A DNA stretch of 64,000 bases from Lathyrus oleraceus. Its lineage: Eukaryota > Streptophyta > Magnoliopsida > Fabales > Fabaceae. Shown here piece after piece: positions 45,381-56,373 of this stretch; the stretch's first letter is position 1; every line of letters starts with the position of its first letter. The stretch spans positions 459,751,197-459,815,196 of the forward strand of contig NC_066581.1 in the NCBI RefSeq assembly GCF_024323335.1, in the 5' to 3' direction. The translations under genes were made by a program, and so were the position numbers. Under the pieces are notes generated by a model, which saw only the letters and a program-made list of their open reading frames with translations, had not been told where the DNA came from and did no database searches.

Positions 45381-47537
45381 AGGACATTCTAACTGAGGAG
45401 GCGAAGGTTAAGATCTTCAGGTCGACTCAGTAGAATGGGCTTAATAACAACATAGAGAAACAAATTTTGGTCCCTAAGAGACCTCATGATGCAAATGATA
45501 TGAATGCAAAAGTTAATGCTTTGTGGGGGAAACACTGCCACAAAGAGAAAAAGAAATCAGAGAGACCAAAAGTCCGTAGGAGTATGATGCATTCCGTAAG
45601 GAAAACTCACTGGGGAGACAGAGACTCTGGTGGGATAAAAGGAGGTATGCGTAGGCAAGGTTACGACTTAAAACTACTGGGGGACTCGAGGAAATCCATA
45701 TAAAATGGAAAGACTCAACCGGGAAAAACAACTTTTGCAGGGGATACGAATAAGTCAGGATAAAACTGAAGTATTCGACTCATGCAGGGGAACAACGATT
45801 TCACTAAGGAAATGCACACTCAACTCAACTAGGAAGAAAACAAAATTTCAACACAGGAGGAGCAGAAATTTATTATCTACTACCGGTTACTGGGTAAGGA
45901 GATAATAAATATATGACAAAGAGGACATCCATCATCGGTTAAGATGAACATATCAAGGATGACTCACTGAGGAAAAACCAAGAGGGAATATTCATTACCG
46001 GCTATTGGGTAAGAATAGCCTTGGTGGGGAAAACTACAGAAAATAGGATTTACATCTACCAGTTACTGGGCAGAAGACCAAGGGGTGAGAGTATCCATCA
46101 TCGGTTAGGATGAACATATCAAGGACAAACTCGACAGGGAAGAAAATCCGCCATCGGTTAAGATGAACATATCAATGAAAGACTTTCCTGGGGAATGTCA
46201 AGGAGGATACCCGTCATCGGTTAGGATGAACATATCAAGGATATACCAACTGAACAAAAATAGGGAATTACATCTATCGAAAACTGGATTGGAAACCGTC
46301 AGAGAGAAAAAATCCATCACCGGTTAGGATGAACATATCAAGGATTAACTCTGCAAGGGAACAAAGTAGGATTTACAACTACCGGTTACTGGGTAGAAGA
46401 CCAATCAAAGAGAAAATTCGTCACCAGTTAAAGTGAACATATCAAGGATTGACTCTGAAAAGGGGAATAAAAATAGGGGTTACATCTATCAGTTACTGGA
46501 TAGAATACCAAAGAAGAGAAAATCCGTCACCAGTTAAAGTCAACATATCAAGGATTGACTCTGCACAGGAGAAAAGTAGGATTCACAACTACCGGTTACT
46601 GGGTATAAGACCAACAAGGAGAAGAAAATACGTCATCGGTTAAGATGAACATATCAATGATTAACTCTCTGAGGAACAAAAATAGGAATTACAACTACCT
46701 TTTTACTGGGTAGATTACCAAAAATGAGAATATTCGTCACTAGTTAAAGTGAACATATCAAGGATAGACTCCTGCGGGGGAAGAAAAGGCATCTGTCATC
46801 GGTTACGATGAAAATATCAAGGATATACTTTTTGGGGAATAGATCCACTAGGGATTATGCTGAGGAGAAAAAATGGTACTTTTGTCGGGTATTGGGCAAG
46901 AAGTAATAAACTATAAACTAAGAAGAATATTACCAGGTACTAGGTAATAGACTCTTAGGGGACCAAAATATCTATCTAGGTAAGAGCTAAAAAGAATAAT
47001 CAATCAAGACTCAATCCAATGAGGACATAACTCAAGGGGAGTAATTCCTTCCAAAAAATTTGCTGGAGAGGAAATTGAAATAACAACCATCCATGAGGAA
47101 ACAAACTCAGTGGGGAAATGTAGAAAGGTTAAAGTCTTTCTACTTAAGGGGCTGACACTCTACAATTGAAAGAGGAAGACACCATATTTGGTATGGGGAT
47201 AAAGTATCGCCATAACAGAGAATGAGAATCTCAAACAAATCAAATGTGAAGATGCAGGATATACAAATCATTAATTTATATGAATGTATAGGTATATGTA
47301 CATATGGTGATTATGCTTACAAAACGATCACGAAGGATACAGAGGTGTCGCAAAGAAATTGAACCACCGGTACAATCCTCAGTCAATCCATAAAATATGG
47401 AGACTACTGCTGGAGAACAGAGAGATCAACATCCCAAAGGCTCAACCCTGGCTGGGGAGAGACGGAGGAGATCTGCTGAGGATAAAATATCCCACCTGTG
47501 GGGAATTTTAGGTCAACACCATAAAAATGGGGGTGAC
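45381..47537 (-). other. Ogre-C 3' UTR, distal part
   Basis: Non-coding, A/G-rich on the plus strand, homologous to the Ogre-A 3' UTR (ATAACTCARKGGGGAGT, CTTAAGGGGCTGAC-like). It contains the roughly 105-bp array described separately. Small ORFs (45467-46643) are chance frames. It is interrupted at 47538 by the copia solo LTR. Confidence 0.75.
45880..46850 (-). repeat. Tandem array, unit about 105 bp, in Ogre-C 3' UTR
   Basis: GAACATATCAAGGAT-type phrases at 46331, 46435, 46541, 46647 and 46751 (steps of 104-106 bp) alternate with ACTACCGGTTACTGGGTAGA phrases. Less regular copies extend left to about 45880. Such 3' UTR arrays are a known source of satellites in Fabeae. Confidence 0.85.
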
Positions 47538-48575
47538 TGTTAGATAGTGTGGCTAGTGATCGAGAGGGGGGGGGGTGAATAGATCACCTCTTTGTAAATA
47601 AACAAATTTAAAATTTTATTAGAGTTATTAAACTTGGCGGAAAATTTTAGTCCCGAATCGACTTCCGTCTATTCTGAACCGCTACTAGCAAGCCGGACAC
47701 GCGAATTTATTGCTGGATTTGAATTATAATGACAGAGATTATTAACACCAGAATCTAACTAAATCAAATGCACTTATCACTAAATTCTATTTCCAATGAT
47801 GAACAATGGTGGACTTTAGTTAAAGAAGTTTTCTTGCCACTATTGTATCGCAAAAAGTACAGCCACTACACACTAACTGATATTACAAAACTAATGAAAA
47901 CGTAAAGAGAGATTAGGAAAGAATACGATACGCAGAGATTTGGTAGGGAAGTTCCCCACGTTGTCCTCGCGTGTGGGTACGTCTCCCTCTCAATTTCAAA
48001 TGAAATTGAGAACTGTAATTATCAATAATGCCGAATTCATTGATACAAGGTTTTAATACACAGACGGAATTCTAAATCCCAAGAACTTCTTCTTGTATGA
48101 AACCTCCACTTGATCTGAGCTCGATCAAGAATTTCCTGCAAGAAATTGCAAACAATTCACCGGTTCCACGACCTGTTTGCAAAATCACCCGATTTTCAAA
48201 CCCTACGCTGCGGCTGAATCTGTTCTGCAAACGTGACTGACAAACCCGCAAGAACACTCCAGTTCTTGAAGGACAAACCGTCTGGTTTTTCCTCGAAACC
48301 CCCTTCAACCTTCACCTCAGCTAGATCCTCGATCATTCCACTGAACACCTCAGCTAGATCCTTGATCGTACCACTGAACGTTATCTCGTTGATCCTTTAA
48401 TCCAAAGAACAAGAATGATTATGTGTTGATGTTCTTGAAGAAAAGTGATTGAGAAGATGAAGTCTCTTTCAGGTTTCTAACTGCTCAAAACAATTGCTGC
48501 TACACACTCCTTTGATTTGTGTTCAACTGTTTTTCACTTCTGAATTCGTACCCTTCCACTGTTGTCACAATGTAT

Positions 48576-48585
48576 CTTATATATG
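48576..48585 (-). promoter_or_regulatory. Probable TATA box of the copia solo LTR
   Basis: The minus strand reads CATATATAAG, 36-345 bp downstream of the palindrome array. Confidence 0.5.
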
Positions 48586-48620
48586 AAGGACAGAAGCTGT
48601 TAGTTGACAAAACAGAATTA

Positions 48621-48920
48621 TGTATTGATACAAAAGGTTATGCATCAATACATGCTGTAGCTTTGATTAATTTTTGAGTATTAATACAAGCATGTATCGA
48701 TACAAAGCTCGTATGTATCGATCCATGGAGCATTTTAACTAACATGTATCGATACAAGGATCGTATGGATCGATACACACTGAAGAAAAAACGTTTTGTG
48801 ATTTAAAATAAGTTTATGTATCGATGCAAGGCTCGTATGGATCGATACATACTGAACCAAAAACATTTTGTGATTTAAAACAGGTGTATGTATCGATGCA
48901 AAAGAACATGTATTGATACA
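48621..48920 (-). repeat. Array of paired palindromes (TGTATCGATACA) in the solo LTR
   Basis: Ten 12-bp palindromes or near-palindromes in five pairs: 48621/48641, 48693/48714, 48745/48766, 48817/48838, 48889/48909 (start positions). Within a pair the step is 20-21 bp (12-9-12 layout). Pairs repeat at 72, 52, 72 and 72 bp. They lie just upstream of the TATA box, in the U3 enhancer position. Confidence 0.92.
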
Positions 48921-49153
48921 TGCTAACACAAAACCGTTTTTATGAGTTCTTTATAGAATTGTATCAATGTGGATCTTTATGTATAGACACAAAACAATAT
49001 TATAGGCTAAAAACACAATTGAAACATGCGAAATAATGCACAACCAACAATTAGACAATGATCACACAATTTGCAATCATTCAAAACTTATTCAAAGTAA
49101 AGAATTTGCTCACAGAGACAACCCTACAGAGAAAATAATCAACAAACACCTCA

Positions 49154-49817
49154 GATGACGATCCACTTGTTGAGGAAATACGAACTCCGCTGGGGGGACC
49201 GAAACTCTGTCAGGGACAAGGACACACCGCAGGGGATCTGAATCAACCAAATCAGCTAGGGATAAAGAAAAAAGCTCCACCGGGGATCTAACACTCCACC
49301 GAGGAACTGAATCAACAATGATGTCCAGGGATACCCGAAGAGTTAACAGCTTGGGGAACCTCAGATGTTTCGCACTTAAGGACTTGCTTTTTACTGAAAT
49401 GTTGTTGATATTCCTTTTACTTTCTTTGAAAAAGTTCTTGCTTTTATATTTTAAAGAAAACTTGATTTTGATTTAAAAGTTTGATTTCAAAATGATCATA
49501 ACAAAATTTAAAACTATTGGCTGAATTTAATAAGAGTAGAAACAATTGGATAGAAGCTCAACTTTATTTAATAGAATGGTAGTCTGTAAATTACAAGACT
49601 CCATAGATTTTACAAAGTTGAAAATGGTAATTTACATGGAAGAGGGTTACATTGAATACAAATGATCCTTAATCCCTCTACCAAATCTTGATATCCACTG
49701 TGTTCTTGACCGCTGCTGGAGATGATGAACTGATTTCAACCATTATGCTCAAACAAGTCTTCAAAATCACTGAAGATCAGCAGGATGCAGTTACTTGCCA
49801 TAATCCCTAATTTTTGC
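49154..49817 (-). other. Ogre-C 3' UTR, proximal part
   Basis: Continuation of the 3' UTR on the other side of the solo LTR (CCGCTGGGGGGACCGA, CCGCAGGGGATCTGAA phrases). It includes ATAGAATGGTAGTCTG (49572-49587), the point to which the Ogre-A integrase deletion extends. No gene is seen. Confidence 0.65.
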
Positions 49818-49965
49818 ATAAGTTGCCCCAAGGTGGGGTACTCAACTTATCGGGAAATTTTTTCTATTTTATGTCTCTAATTTTTTCCTGGAACGTCCTT
49901 TCGGGTTTTCAATCCATAGAGACGCTCATTTTTGCCTAAGCCGCCCTTTCGGGTTTTCAACTTAG
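49818..49965 (-). other. Stem-loop cluster after pol in Ogre-C
   Basis: Three hairpins on the minus strand. C1, 49965-49936: CTAAGTTG-AAAA-CCC-GAAA-GGG-CGGCTTAG. C2, 49915-49890: GGATTG-AAAA-CCC-GAAA-GGA-CGTTCC (one mismatch in each stem). C3, 49850-49818: ATAAGTTG-AGTA-CCCC-ACCTT-GGGG-CAACTTAT. The layout is the same as in E: an outer stem, a 4-nt A-rich bulge on the 5' side only, an inner C/G stem and a small loop. C1 begins about 20 nt after the pol stop. Confidence 0.7.
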
Positions 49966-49984
49966 CGAGTTTTTCTTTTATTTT

Positions 49985-51268
49985 TTAGGCGAAGTATTTC
50001 TTGACTACATCTGCACTCATAGGACGAGTGAACTTTTCACCATCCATAGTTGTAAGAATCAATGCACCACCTGAAAAGGCTCTCTTAACAACATATGGGC
50101 CTTCATAAGTGGGAGTTCATTTTCCTCTGGAATCTGGCTTGAATAATAAAATCTTCTTGAGCACAAGGTCTCCTTCTCTAAACACACAAGGTTTGACCTT
50201 CTTATCAAAAGCTTTCTTCATCCTCGCTGATATAACTGACCATGACACATGGCAGTCAATCTTTTCTCTTCTATCAAATTCAACTGGTCAAACTTGGTTT
50301 GACACCATTCAGCTTCAGTCAACTTAGCTTCCATGAGCACATGCATCGAAGGAATCTCAACCTCTACGGGGATCACTGCTTCTATACCATACACGAGAGA
50401 GAAAGGGGTTGCCCCTGTTGAAGTGAGGACATATGTACGATACCCATGAAAAGCAAAAGGGAGAATCTCATGCCAATCTTTATACATGACAACCATTATC
50501 TGGATAAACTTCTTGATGTTCTTATCCGCAGCTTCAACAGCCCCATTCAACTTGGGTCTGTAGGGATAAGAATTATGATATGCAATCTTGAAGTCTTTGC
50601 AAAGAGCTTCCACCATATCGTTATTTAAGTTCGATCCATTATCAGTAATGATCTTACTTGGCACACCATAACGGTATATGATCTGATTCTTGATAAACCT
50701 TACAACAACTTTCTTGGTTACATTTGCATACAATGCCGCTTCAACCCATTTTGTGAAGTAGTCAATTGCCACCAAAATGAAACGATGTCCATTCGAAGCT
50801 TTTGACACTTGTGGCATTTCTTCACAAATTTGCAACAGTCATATTCCATTGTCAGCCAATAGTAGCCTGCTCGCAACATCTTCTTCGCCATTGCATGTCC
50901 ATTGGAATGAGTACCAAAGGAACCTTCGTGCACTTCAGTCATCAACAAGTCTGCTTCATGTCTATCCACGCATCTGAGCAAAACCATGTCGAAGTTTCTC
51001 TTGCATAGTATATCACCATTCAAGTAGAAATTTCCGGCTAATCTTCTCAAAGTCTTCTTATCTTTCAAAGATGTCTCAGGTGAGTAAATCTGACTTTGGA
51101 GGAAACATTTGATGTTGTAATACCATGGCTTCTCGTCTTTGATCTCTTCAACAGCAAACACATGAGTTGGCCTATCAAGACGCATCACAGATAAATTGGG
51201 AACTTCATTCCAATACTTCATCACAATCATTGACGCCAACGTTGCAAGAGCATCTGTCATCCGGTTTT
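49985..51268 (-). pseudogene. Ogre-C integrase (with aRH tail), broken
   Basis: The frame 51260-50718 begins with the aRH end (MTDALATLASM), then the integrase N-terminus with HEADLLMTEVHEGSFGTHSNGH and CCKFVKKCHKCQ (zinc-binding HHCC). Next comes a frameshift/deletion: CHKCQ is followed within a few codons by KASNGHRFILVAIDYFTKWVEAA, so about 34 codons with the first catalytic Asp are missing. The second Asp (IITDNGSNLNN) and Glu (NGAVEAADKNIKK) regions follow. Another frameshift near 50220 leads to FREGDLVLKKILLFKP and VKRAFSGGALILTTMDGEKF, ending at a TAA (49985-49987). It is inactive. Confidence 0.87.
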
Positions 51269-51398
51269 TGTAACACCCCGATAAAATATGATAATTATTT
51301 AAATTAAGTTAATAGTATATTTATTAATTTAATTAAATAATTAGATTATTATTGGAATATTATTTGGAATTATTATTATTGGAATAATAAAGTTGGAA

Positions 51399-51411
51399 TA
51401 TATATATATAA
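51399..51411 (+). promoter_or_regulatory. Possible TATA box of G LTR
   Basis: ATATATATATATAAGG followed by a GTAAAAAGGGTTTTACGTG leader. A weaker TATA-like site (TTTATATTTAAAT) lies at about 52045, after the palindrome array, so the true start is undecided. Confidence 0.4.
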
Positions 51412-51853
51412 GGTCCCATTTGGTAAAAAGGGTTTTACGTGAAAACAGAGAACACGTAACATTGGGAGAAAAGGGAAGAAAGTGAGAAAAGGGCAAAGAG
51501 GAAGAGCAGGAGAAGAAGGTTGAAGAAGGAAGAGCTTGAAGCTAAAGGATTGCCGAATTAACTCAGGTAAGGGGGGTTTATCGTCGTTTAATGGGTATTA
51601 TGGTTTAACATGTAATGGGTAGTGATAAGCCATTGATTTGACCCTAATTGGGATGTTGAAATGCTGAAAAATTGAGATGAATAAGTTATGTTAAAGCTGT
51701 AATTGAATCTGTAATTGGATGAGTCTTGATTTTCCGAAAGTGTAGCTTTTTACGGAATTGGAATCGGAGGTCCGGAAGTCCTCCAACGACGGAAAATGCG
51801 GAGAATTCTACATTCTGCTTCGTGTTAGCGCAGGAACAACTTTCTGTCTTGCG

Positions 51854-52030
51854 TTAACCGGTTAACCCAGGGTGTTATCCGGTTAACACTATTATGAATT
51901 GTGAAATATTGCTGTCTGTCTTGCGTTAACCGGTTAACCCAGGGTGTTAACCGGTTAACACTGTTGTGAATTGCCAGGAAGCGTGTTCTGTGTTGCGTTA
52001 ACCGGTTAACCCAGGGCGTTAACCGGTTAA
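51854..52030 (+). repeat. Array of paired palindromes (TTAACCGGTTAA) in G LTR
   Basis: Six copies at 51854, 51875 (one mismatch), 51926, 51947, 51998 and 52019. Step within pairs is exactly 21 bp (12-9-12, spacer CCCAGGGYG) and pairs repeat every 72 bp exactly. Confidence 0.95.
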
Positions 52031-53198
52031 CACTGTGTGAAAAGTGAAAAATTTATATTTAAATGTGGTGTGCATGTTTGATGTTTGGCCTATAGTGGCG
52101 TATAATATAATAGGGATCATTTCCCGTTGTTTTGAGCGATAGGGGTATTAGTAGAGCGTGCTAATACTGTGATTGATTATGTGGCATGATGTGATTATGT
52201 GATAAATATGTGGATGATGTATGATTGTATGCATAATGCTGTGGATGTATCTATTATGTATGCAATTGTGAATGGACTGTTTATGGCTTAGAGTGTGAGC
52301 ATATGTCCATTATGGATGATTGTTGATGTTTGCATGACTAAGTGATTTAGCTTGCATATTGTGGCCTTTATGGTGGTAGCTAATTCCCATGGTGAGGAAT
52401 TAGTGATGAATTATTGTGGATTGTTGTTGATGTTTGCATGCTAGGTGATTTAGCGTGCATAGCATAGCCCTTGGGGTGGTAGCTAATTCCCATGGTGAGG
52501 AATTAGTGATGTGAGTCACTAGGTCTCAAATGAGTGGGACTAGTGAGCTTGGTAGCCGTATCTGGATTTGATCGGTGAGGTTGAACTATATGTTCACGAA
52601 TAGTCGGTACCGCATGCATGGAGTCTCATTGCATAATGTATGTATTGTGTATAATATGAATGGATGTGTTCCAATATTATACGTGTGTTTTGATGTTTAT
52701 GTTGAGCATGATTTTGAGTATGAGTTGATGTTGCCGTTACTGAATGTGTGATATGATTAGGGTGATGAGATGTGTTCATTTACTTAACATTACATGATAT
52801 TTTATAATGCTTATTATATCGATTGAGGAACTCACCCTTACAACTATGTTTCAGGTAACGAGCAGTGATTGAGTAGAAGCTAGTGCTTGGAGTCTAGTGT
52901 AGTTCCTTAGTGGGTCATGCTCTGGTAGATGTAACATCGGGACGGGATGTTTACTTTGTTTTCAATTGTGGTTGTTGAACAAGTTTTACATGTGATGTGT
53001 TACATGTTTTGTTCATTGTTGGATTTTATTCCGCTGCGTATTGTGCAATGTTTTATTTTGATAAACAAATGAGTATGACCAGTTATTTGGAAAATGGTGT
53101 GAAGTGTCAAGTGTGACACCCTTAATTGCATATTTACTCTTAATTATGTTTGTTGTTTTAATTAAATATTGGGGTATTTTAGAAGGGTGTTACATTAG

Positions 53199-53210
53199 TG
53201 GTATCAGAGC
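53199..53210 (+). other. G primer-binding site (tRNA-iMet)
   Basis: TGGTATCAGAGC, four bases after the LTR end. Confidence 0.93.
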
Positions 53211-53317
53211 ATAGTCGGTCGAGTCGAGTCGTAATTATTCTGTTTCCCTGTATGTGATAGGTGTTGTGTAACCCTATCCGTACTTATTGTTTAGCTTGTT
53301 GGGTTTTCAGAATAGAG

Positions 53318-56300
53318 ATGGCTGGAAGAGGTAGAGATGATGCTGCGATTGCTGAGGCTCTGGGTATGCTAGCTGGAGTACTTGGAGGGAATCCGAATGT
53401 TGTGGGAATGGGAGCTGCTCGTCAACTGAGTGAGTTCCAGAAGAACAATCCTCCAATGTTCAAGGGAGCATACGATCCAGATGGTGCTCAGAAGTGGTTG
53501 AAGGAGATCGAGAGGATCTTCCGAGTGACTGAGTGTGCCGATAACCAGAAGGTCAGGTTCGGTACGCACATGCTGTCAGAGGAAGCAGATGATTGGTGGG
53601 TTGCTACCCGCACTGAGTTGGAAGCTGCTAGGAATGCTGAGATCACTTGGGCGGTGTTCAGAGAGAGATTCTTGAGGAAGTACTTTCCAGAGGATGTCAG
53701 GGGAAGGAAAGAGATAGAGTTCTTAGAATTGAAGCAGGGCAACCGGTCTGTTACTGAGTATGCTGCTAAGTTCACAGAGCTGTCAAAGTATTACACTCCC
53801 TATGATGAGGCTACTGGGGAATTTTCGAAATGTGTGAAGTTTGAGAACGGGTTGCGTCCCGAGATCAAGCAGGCTATTGGGTATCAGCGGATCAGAGTGT
53901 TTTTTGACCTGGTTGACTGTTGTAGGATTTTTGAACAAGATACCAAGGCCAGAGCGGAGAGCTATAAGCAGAGGGTTGATAGGAAAGGCAAGAATCAGAA
54001 TGATCGTGGGAAACCGTATGCAGCTGGCAAAGGTTTCCAGAGACAGAGTGGGATGAAGAGACCTAGTGGGGGAGACTCCAGTGCCCCTGCTAAGTGTTAT
54101 AGATGTGGTCAGGCTGGACATCGTTTCCATGAGTGTACCAGTACTGAGAAGAAGTGTTTCAAGTGTGGAAAAGGTGGTCACTTGGCTGCAGAGTGCCGGT
54201 TGAAGACTGTGACATGTTTCAACTGTGGAGAGGTGGGTCATATTAGCCCACAGTGTCCTAAGCCGAAGAAAGAGAACCAGTCGGGAGGCAAGGTCTTTGC
54301 TTTATCGGGTTCTGAGACTTCTGCAGATGATCGTTTGATCCGAGGTACGTGTTATATTAATGGCTTTCCTCTTGTAGCTATTATTGACACAGGTGCGACT
54401 CATTCCTTTATATCTTTGGATTGTGCTGTGAAACTTAAATTAGAGATATCTGAGATGCATGGAAGTATGGTGATTGATACTCCTGCGAAGGGTTCAGTGA
54501 CTACTACTTCCGTTTGTTTAAATTGTCCTTTGAGTATTTTTGGTAGAGACTTTGGGATGGACCTCGTGTGTCTTCCACTAGTGCAGATTGATGTTATCCT
54601 GGGTATGAACTGGTTGGTGTTTAACCGAGTTTATATCAACTGTTTTGATAAGACTGTGATCTTTCCTGAGATTGAGGAAGGAAAGAGTTTGTTTCTATCA
54701 GCGAGGCAGGTGAATGAGGCGGTAGCAGATGGGGCAGAGTTGTTTATGCTGTTAGCGACTTTGGAGGCTAAAGATAAACTGGCGATTTGCGATCTAGCCG
54801 TGGTGTGTGATTTTCCTGATGTGTTTCCTGAAGAAGTGAATGAATTACCGCCAGAGCGTGAAGTTGAGTTCTCGATTTATTTGGTACCTGGTACTAGACC
54901 GATATCGATGGCTTCGTACCGTATGTCTGCTGTTGAGTTAACTGAATTGAAAAGTCAGTTGGAAGATCTGTTGGATAAGAAGTTTATTCGTCCGAGTGTG
55001 TCACCGTGGGGTGCACCAGTGTTATTGGTTAAGAAGAAAGAAGGTACTATGAGGTTGTGTGTGGACTACAGACAACTGAATAAAGTGACGATCAAGAATC
55101 GGTATCCTTTGCCGAGGATTGATGATTTGATGGATCAGTTGGTTGGTGCGAGTGTGTTCAGCAAAATAGATTTGAGATCGGGGTATCATCAGATACGTGT
55201 GAAAACTGAGGATATTCAGAAGACTGCTTTCAGAACAAGGTATGGACATTATGAGTATTTTGTAATGCCTTTTGGTGTGACTAATGCGCCTGGGGTATTT
55301 ATGGAGTATATGAATAGGATTTTCCATCCGTACCTAGACAAGTTTGTTGTGGTGTTTATTGACGATATTTTGGTGTATTCGAAATCTGAAGAAGAGCATG
55401 CTGAACATTTGAGAGTGGTTTTGGGAGTTCTGCGGGAAAAGAAGTTATTTGCTAAACTGTCTAAGTGTGAATTTTGGTTAGAAGAGGTTAGTTTCCTTGG
55501 TCATGTGGTTTCAAGAGGTGGTGTTGCTGTTGATCCTTCTAAGATAGAAGCGGTATCTAAGTGGGAAGCTCCGGAGTCAGTTTCTGAGATAAGGAGTTTT
55601 CTTGGACTTGCAGGTTATTATAGGAAATTCATTGAAGGATTTTCTAAGTTGGCGTTACCGTTGACGATGTTGACTAGAAAGGGGCAAGCGTTTGTTTGGG
55701 ATTCAAAATGTGAAGAAGGTTTCCAAGAGTTAAAGAGGAGGTTAACTACTGCTCCTATTCTGATATTACCGAGTCCATCGGAACCATTTGAGGTTTACTG
55801 TGATGCTTCATTGTTGGGTTTGGGTGGTGTTTTGATGCAGAATAAGCAGGTTGTAGCTTATGCTTCGAGACAACTGAAGGTTCATGAGAGGAACTATCCG
55901 ACACACGATTTAGAGTTGGCAGCTGTGGTATTTGTCCTGAAGTTATGGAGGCATTACTTGTACGGGTCAAGATTTGAGGTCTTCAGTGACCATAAAAGTT
56001 AAAAGTATTTGTTTGATCAGAAAGAGCTGAATATGAGACAGAGGAGATGGTTAGAGTTTCTGAAGGATTATGACTTTGGTTTGAATTACCATCCGGGTAA
56101 AGCAAACATAGTGGCTGATGCATTGAGTCGGAAATCATTGCATATGTCTATGTTAATGGTTAAGGAATTGGATTTAATTGAGCAGTTTAGAGACTTGAGT
56201 TTGGTGTGTGAGAGTACTCACAATAGTGTTAAATTGGGCATGTTGAAGTTAACGAGTGGTATTCTGGATGAGATTAGAGAGGGTCAGAAATCCGATGTGC

Positions 56301-56373
56301 TTTTGGTTGATAAGTTGACTCTAGTGAATCAAGGTCAAGGTGGTGAATTCAGAGTTGATGAGAATGGTGTTTT
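53318..56373 (+). pseudogene. G gag-pol polyprotein, one stop, truncated before integrase
   Basis: The ATG at 53318 ([16 protein letters not shown]) is preferred to the upstream ATG at 53261. Domains: gag capsid (residues 30-220: [29 protein letters not shown]); three CCHC knuckles, about 260-313 ([14 protein letters not shown] and two more); protease active site [10 protein letters not shown] with Asp at 357; RT with FIDDILVYS, Asp at about 682; RNase H with [11 protein letters not shown], Asp at 829, and FSDHKS. A TAA at 56000-56002 interrupts RNase H; the frame then continues in phase ([29 protein letters not shown]). It ends at 56373, before the integrase. Apart from that stop the frame is well preserved, the best coding sequence in the window. 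Confidence 0.94.

Larger units (their letters stand above)
47538..49153 (-). repeat. SIRE-like Ty1/copia solo LTR
   Basis: On the minus strand it starts TGAGGTGTTTG (49153) and ends ...ACTATCTAACA (47538), with GTGAATAGATCACC near the end as in the LTR of copia element F (63844 on). No internal sequence is present. Flanks are GGTGAC (47532-47537) and GATGAC (49154-49159), a possible 6-bp duplication with one mismatch, so the right boundary is uncertain by a few bases. A run of ten G lies near 47565. A TATA box is at 48576-48585. Confidence 0.8.
51269..53194 (+). repeat. G 5' LTR (1926 bp)
   Basis: Starts TGTAACACCC and ends GGGTGTTACA, a perfect 10-bp terminal inverted repeat. The left flank in Ogre-C is CCGGTTTT. 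A TATATATATA stretch lies near 51401. A paired-palindrome array is at 51854-52030. A direct repeat with GTGGTAGCTAATTCCCATGG lies at 52373 and 52475. Confidence 0.93.
51269..56373 (+). mobile_element. Element G: Tekay/Del-like chromovirus, 3' truncated
   Basis: 5' LTR 51269-53194, tRNA-iMet PBS 53199-53210, gag-pol 53318-56373. The sequence ends in the spacer between RNase H and integrase (RVDENGVL); integrase, chromodomain region, PPT and 3' LTR are missing. It is inserted in opposite orientation in the aRH region of Ogre-C; the right end was lost in a deletion that also removed part of Ogre-C. Assignment to Tekay/Del rests on three zinc knuckles, iMet PBS and RT type; the diagnostic chromodomain is not available. 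Confidence 0.88.

Noticed and set aside
47532..49159. Clean target duplication of the copia solo LTR
   Set aside because: GGTGAC and GATGAC differ at one base and are 6 bp, not the usual 5; recorded only as possible.
48621..52030. Resemblance of the 21-bp and 72-bp steps to the SV40 promoter repeats
   Set aside because: Number coincidence only; sequences and layout are unrelated.
53261..53317. Upstream ATG of the G polyprotein
   Set aside because: The 19 extra residues do not look like gag; MAGRGRDD at 53318 fits the family start.
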